Assembly: GCA_003164895.1 (NCBI GenBank)
Contig: PLUL01000040.1
Coordinates: forward strand, 1-49,557
DNA: 49,557 nucleotides
Direction: 5' to 3'
Origin: Bacteroidota bacterium
GTDB taxonomy: Bacteria; Bacteroidota; Bacteroidia; Palsa-948
Part shown: positions 45,902-49,557 of the stretch, piece after piece
Layout of the letters: each line of letters opens with the position of its first letter
Position numbering within the stretch: the stretch's first letter is position 1
Position numbers and translations under genes: made by a program
The notes under the pieces: generated by a model
What the model was told of the DNA's origin: nothing
Seen by the model: the letters and a program-made list of their open reading frames with translations, nothing else
The model's database searches: none

Positions 45902-47191
45902 ATGAAAAAACTTTACACAGTTATTTTGTTATGTGCGACTTCAACAATTTGTTTTAGCCAGTGGAATAATTTTACTTCTTTTCTTCCAAGTTCAGATTTT
46001 AGAGATGTAATGTTTATTTCAAGTGATACGGGCATGTATTCTACATATGTTTATTATGCTGGTGGACCCGATCCTTCTAATCCTGGTCACGGTGATTTAA
46101 CCGTTTACTGTACTAAAAATGCCGCTCAAGCGTGGCAAACAGTATGTTATAATACTGATTATAATTATGGAGGAGTAGAATCATATGCAATTTACACTGT
46201 TAAAAATCAACACTCGTTTTTTCATATCAGGAGCTGGCATCAGTATTTATACGTTGATAAAACTTATAATGGTGGATTAGCATGGAAGAGTTTGGAAACA
46301 GGAACTTTGTTTTTTCAGGATTTTTCTGTGATTGATACTTCGCATTGGTTTTTGCTTTTGGGAGACGGAGGTTCGAAGTATTTTATTAATAAATATCAAA
46401 AAGGATTGCTAATTAATAATCTTGATTCGTTTATTCTTGAAAAGGCTCATGTTATGTTTTTTCCTGATACAACCACAGGATATATTGCAGCTTCAACTGC
46501 TTCAAATTCTAATAATCATCTAATATTAAAATCTGTTTCAGGTGGCACTAACTGGATAAATATTTTTTCTGATTCTTTAATTAATATAAGGAAGATGTAT
46601 TTTGTCAATGCAAGTTTGGGTTATGCAGTAGCCGATTCGGGAAAAATAATTAAAACATCTGATGGCGGTACAAATTGGCAATATCTTAATTCTGGTACAA
46701 ATAAAAAACTTAACTCAGTTTTTTTTATAAATGATTCTGTTGGATTTGCTGCTGGAGATTCAGGTATAATTATCAGAACGACTAATGGAGGTCAAAACTG
46801 GTCAAAAGACATCACGGGAGTAACAACTTCGTTTTCAAAAATATTTTTTGTATCAGACAGTATTGGATTCGCATTAACAGGGAGCACATTGTATATTATA
46901 AACACAAACTGGTTAGCAGGAATTTGGGAAATTTATAATAATAAAAAATTAATTATTTATCCGAATCCAAGCAAAGGCGAATGCAACATCACAATACCGG
47001 ATGAATTTCTTAATGAGAAAAATTTAACTCTAAGCATTTATGATAATACAGGTAAACTCATTCGGCAAACAAAAGTAGAAGTGAATACAGGCAATATAAA
47101 ACTAAACCTTGAAGCCGAAGCAAAAGGAGTATATTATGCACGATTAAGTAATGGTAAGAAAAACTATAGCGGGAAAATTGTGTTGCAGTAA
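45902..47191 (+). CDS. YCF48/BNR-like secreted protein with T9SS type A sorting domain
   Basis: This is a predicted exported protein of 429 residues. A signal peptide (about 1-19, ending CFSQ) is followed by propeller-like blades. Two clear YCF48-type repeats occur at about 230-310 (YFVNASLGYAVADSGKI, KTSDGGTNW; FFINDSVGFAAGDSGII, RTTNGGQNW). The C-terminal 80 residues make a type A sorting domain (IIYPNPSKGECNITI ... GVYYARLSNGKKNYSGKIVLQ). No catalytic motif is seen. It is another probable client of the T9SS to which SprA belongs. Confidence 0.83.
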   Translation: MKKLYTVILLCATSTICFSQWNNFTSFLPSSDFRDVMFISSDTGMYSTYVYYAGGPDPSNPGHGDLTVYCTKNAAQAWQTVCYNTDYNYGGVESYAIYTVKNQHSFFHIRSWHQYLYVDKTYNGGLAWKSLETGTLFFQDFSVIDTSHWFLLLGDGGSKYFINKYQKGLLINNLDSFILEKAHVMFFPDTTTGYIAASTASNSNNHLILKSVSGGTNWINIFSDSLINIRKMYFVNASLGYAVADSGKIIKTSDGGTNWQYLNSGTNKKLNSVFFINDSVGFAAGDSGIIIRTTNGGQNWSKDITGVTTSFSKIFFVSDSIGFALTGSTLYIINTNWLAGIWEIYNNKKLIIYPNPSKGECNITIPDEFLNEKNLTLSIYDNTGKLIRQTKVEVNTGNIKLNLEAEAKGVYYARLSNGKKNYSGKIVLQ

Positions 47192-47273
47192 TCCGTTTCG
47201 TGCAAATCTTTTTGTGGTGTTCCTTGCTCATTCTAAGAACATTGATATATATTATCTGAAAGGCGCGCAATAG

Positions 47274-49331
47274 CTATTTGGTTATCATCTCAAATTTTTC
47301 TTGCTTGCCAATTGAATCTCCACTGGCATAGAGTTGAAGAGATTTTTCATTCACAATCACATATTTTCCATTTGCTGCTTTTAAAGCAACGAAATTGCTG
47401 TCAAGTTTAACTAATGTAAATGTTTCCCATGGTCCAATTTTATCTCTCGTTGCAGTAATTTCATTTTGTTGTTTTAATTCTGCACATAAAAATCGTTTGT
47501 TGTATGCGCGTAGTGCACAGGTGTTGTTGTCAAATAGAACCAATAAAAATGTTTCACAATTCGAAATGTTGCCTCTGTTAGCAGCAATTAAATTATTTAC
47601 TGTTCCGTCAGCACAAACATATTTGCCGTTAATAGTTTTCAGGCGGATCGTTTTACTATTATCAGAGAAATCTATAAAAATAATCGTAGTATCAGTTGCA
47701 AAATACTCCGGCATTGGAGAAAAATCATCGAGGTAAAATATTTTATAATTATTTTTTTTAAGGAAATTGTACTCTTCAATTTTTGGGATTCTATTATAAG
47801 CTGTATAGCCGGAAAAATACATGATTGGAATATCATCGGTATCGTAGCAATTAACAATTACGGTTTTTTCTTCATTGTATTTTCCTTTGATTGATTTACC
47901 AAATTCTGTTGCTCGAACTATTTTTTTATTACACCATGCTCTCAAGTCGTTTTTTATCCAATCGGTATGATTGGCTTGCAACTTCTCAATATTAAAACTT
48001 ACTAAACCAATAGAAAGCAACAATATAAATTCAATGGTGGGTATCAAAGACTTATTTATTTGAAATTCTTTGAGCTTACTTTTCATCTGAACGTTGTTTG
48101 TTAGGTACAGTTCTTGTTTTGGAATTAATACTACTTTGATAAGATACAAATAGTCAATGATTCTATTTAGCAAATTACCTAGTGCAAGAAATAATATTGG
48201 AGAAATAATCAAACAAAAAGCGGGCATCTTTGTTTGTGAAAGGGTAAAAAATAAATAAACAATAACAACAAATATTAAATAACTAATTTTAATAGCTGCA
48301 TTTTTAATATCCCAAAATAAAACCAGTAATGCAATAGGTAAAGCGAATGCCGCTACTTGACCATATTGCAAAACTGCCTGGTTAAAATGATACCACATAT
48401 CACCTCCGTGCCCATCCAAAGCTGAAGTAATGTGAAGAGAATAGTATTTGTATTCTCCTGCACTTTCAGCAGGGAATCTTATGGACTTATATATCTGCCA
48501 GGGAATAAAAGTTATAACACACACGATTAAGGCTTTTATCATGTTTATTATTTCGCGCTTTTTATTTGCGAAACCTTGAATAAAAAATAATGTAGTAGCC
48601 CATCCCGAAAAAACCAAAAGACCAGTTAGCCACTTATTAAGTATGGCAAGCCCCGCAAACAAACCTATAAGCCAAACATATCGGGCATTTTTTTCAGACC
48701 AATATTCGGTAAAAGCCCAGATACTTAGGGTTACATAAAATATAAATGCAATATCGTTGTGATCTGTATTGTATTGCCCTGTATTAAAATCCAAGAGATA
48801 ATTACAAACAGCAAAAAGAAAACTTCCAATATAACCTACTCTTGCGTTAACCGTAAGTTTTCCCATACGAAAAATAACAGGAATTAATAATGAAGTCATA
48901 ATCGCGCTTGGCAAACGAAGAGCAAAAGGAGAGGTGCCAAATAATTTGATGCATAACGCCATTTGCCACAAGAACAAAGGCTGCTTGTGAAGCCAAATGT
49001 GACTTGTAGTCCAATTAATAGGGTCATAATCCAAAGGAGTATATTTATAAAGCATGGGGATAAAAGGATTGTCCACCATGTTTTTTGCAACTAAAGCGTG
49101 GTATTGCTCATCCCAGAGATGCAAATAGTTGTCAAAAGTTATTATTAGCAATCTTACAATTAATCCTCCGGCAAATAAAAAAAACATTGCATACTTTATG
49201 TTTTTTCTATAAGTAAAATAATAAATACTTATAAGATGCAGTAGTGCAATAAAAGCAAGCCCTAAAACCTGGGTGGATGAAAAATAGGTTGTAAACAAGT
49301 TATGATTTTTTAAAACACAAACATAAAACAA
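47274..49331 (-). CDS. PMT/ArnT-like (GT39-type) glycosyltransferase fused to a fascin-like beta-trefoil
   Basis: The 685-residue protein has an N-terminal GT-C membrane region (about 20-450). It carries the acidic loop motif HLWDEQYHALVAKNM (D74, E75) and LHKQPLFLW (about 114-122), typical of enzymes that move a sugar from polyprenyl phosphate to protein or lipid A. A loop domain (about 450-555) leads to a C-terminal beta-trefoil (562-685) made of three 38-43-residue repeats: IRLKTINGKYVCAD, CALRAYNKRFLCAE and VALKAANGKYVIV openings, each closing with ETF or EKF. No ATG is near the start; the frame opens at a TTG at 49331 (49298 TTG is an alternative). The trefoil may bind sugar or protein acceptors. 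Confidence 0.8.
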   Translation of the reverse strand: MFYVCVLKNHNLFTTYFSSTQVLGLAFIALLHLISIYYFTYRKNIKYAMFFLFAGGLIVRLLIITFDNYLHLWDEQYHALVAKNMVDNPFIPMLYKYTPLDYDPINWTTSHIWLHKQPLFLWQMALCIKLFGTSPFALRLPSAIMTSLLIPVIFRMGKLTVNARVGYIGSFLFAVCNYLLDFNTGQYNTDHNDIAFIFYVTLSIWAFTEYWSEKNARYVWLIGLFAGLAILNKWLTGLLVFSGWATTLFFIQGFANKKREIINMIKALIVCVITFIPWQIYKSIRFPAESAGEYKYYSLHITSALDGHGGDMWYHFNQAVLQYGQVAAFALPIALLVLFWDIKNAAIKISYLIFVVIVYLFFTLSQTKMPAFCLIISPILFLALGNLLNRIIDYLYLIKVVLIPKQELYLTNNVQMKSKLKEFQINKSLIPTIEFILLLSIGLVSFNIEKLQANHTDWIKNDLRAWCNKKIVRATEFGKSIKGKYNEEKTVIVNCYDTDDIPIMYFSGYTAYNRIPKIEEYNFLKKNNYKIFYLDDFSPMPEYFATDTTIIFIDFSDNSKTIRLKTINGKYVCADGTVNNLIAANRGNISNCETFLLVLFDNNTCALRAYNKRFLCAELKQQNEITATRDKIGPWETFTLVKLDSNFVALKAANGKYVIVNEKSLQLYASGDSIGKQEKFEMITK

Positions 49332-49349
49332 TTATAACAAATTCAAATT

Positions 49350-49557
49350 TTACTTAATTACCATCTCAAATTTTTCTTGTTTACCGATGGAATTTCCTGT
49401 AGCGAACAGACGAAATGATTTTTCGTCCACGCTCAAATATTTCCCATTCGTGGCTTTAAAGGCAACAAAATTATTTTTAAGTTCAACTATTGTAAATGTT
49501 TCCCAGTTTGCAACATTATCTCTCGTAGCGGAAATTTCATTTTGGTTACTCAAGTCG
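49350..49557 (-). CDS. C-terminal end of a second fascin-like trefoil protein (partial)
   Basis: This frame is open to the window edge, so only the last 68 complete codons are seen. They match the end of the neighbouring glycosyltransferase's trefoil closely: SNQNEISATRDNVANWETF versus KQQNEITATRDKIGPWETF, and GNSIGKQEKFEMVIK versus GDSIGKQEKFEMITK. DNA similarity is also high. It is therefore the tail of a tandem paralogue or another trefoil-bearing protein transcribed in the same direction, 18 nt ahead of the next frame. What precedes the trefoil is outside the window. Confidence 0.75.
   Translation of the reverse strand, partial: DLSNQNEISATRDNVANWETFTIVELKNNFVAFKATNGKYLSVDEKSFRLFATGNSIGKQEKFEMVIK

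Noticed and set aside
45601-45957. 118-codon Arg/Gly/Asn-rich frame
   Set aside because: It begins at TTG in the GC-rich repeat patch, runs into the next certain gene in another frame and has no domain.

Overview
The window is chromosomal DNA of a Bacteroidota bacterium. The evidence is SprA of the type IX secretion system (T9SS), several exported proteins with T9SS-type C-terminal sorting domains, a conserved lptE / TPR-like / secG / groES / groEL block, recurrent TAnnTTTG -7 promoter elements just upstream of starts, and almost no Shine-Dalgarno sequences. The genus cannot be named from the sequence. I saw no tRNA, rRNA, CRISPR array, transposase or phage gene.

Layout. 327-10512 (+): ruvA, the 2487-residue SprA translocon protein and the DsbD thiol-disulfide transporter. 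10548-12902: a PAS/SpoIIE-type phosphatase (-) divergent from a thioredoxin-like [2Fe-2S] ferredoxin and a small unknown protein. 12972-18151 (+): a six-repeat T9SS cargo protein, then lptE, a TPR-like protein, secG and groES-groEL, ended by a strong terminator. 18152-18636 holds no confident gene but contains eleven 21-bp palindromic repeats. 18637-24938: a small membrane protein, a lamin-tail exported protein, a DUF5686-like outer-membrane protein and an EEP-fold phosphoesterase. 24961-27654: methionine synthesis and redox genes (sulfhydrylase, OsmC, metX). 27707-35080: a giant sortilin-like T9SS cargo, a zinc-ribbon protein, prs and a class A penicillin-binding protein. 35123-36975: the two CoA-transferase subunits, split by a four-helix-bundle gene that lies inside 27-nt inverted repeats. 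36998-44560: a glycan-related cluster (two paralogous GT-C-like membrane proteins in inverted orientation around a GT2, a third polytopic protein and a GH5-like hydrolase). 44876-49557: an FN3-like small protein, a GC-rich repeat patch, a YCF48-like T9SS cargo, and a PMT/ArnT-like glycosyltransferase fused to a C-terminal beta-trefoil, with the tail of a close paralogue at the window edge.

How the genes work together. Much of the window concerns the cell envelope. SecG serves the inner-membrane translocon, DsbD supplies reductant to the periplasm, LptE assembles LPS, the PBP builds peptidoglycan, SprA exports cargo across the outer membrane, and several of its likely substrates are encoded nearby. 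The membrane glycosyltransferases probably decorate surface glycans or glycoproteins.

The most unusual signals are structural: the 21-bp palindrome array with paired arm changes, the inverted-repeat-bounded four-helix-bundle cassette, the glycosyltransferase-trefoil fusion, the GC-rich repeat patch, and short dispersed repeats that run into coding sequences. All functional statements are from reading the sequence; no database search was run.
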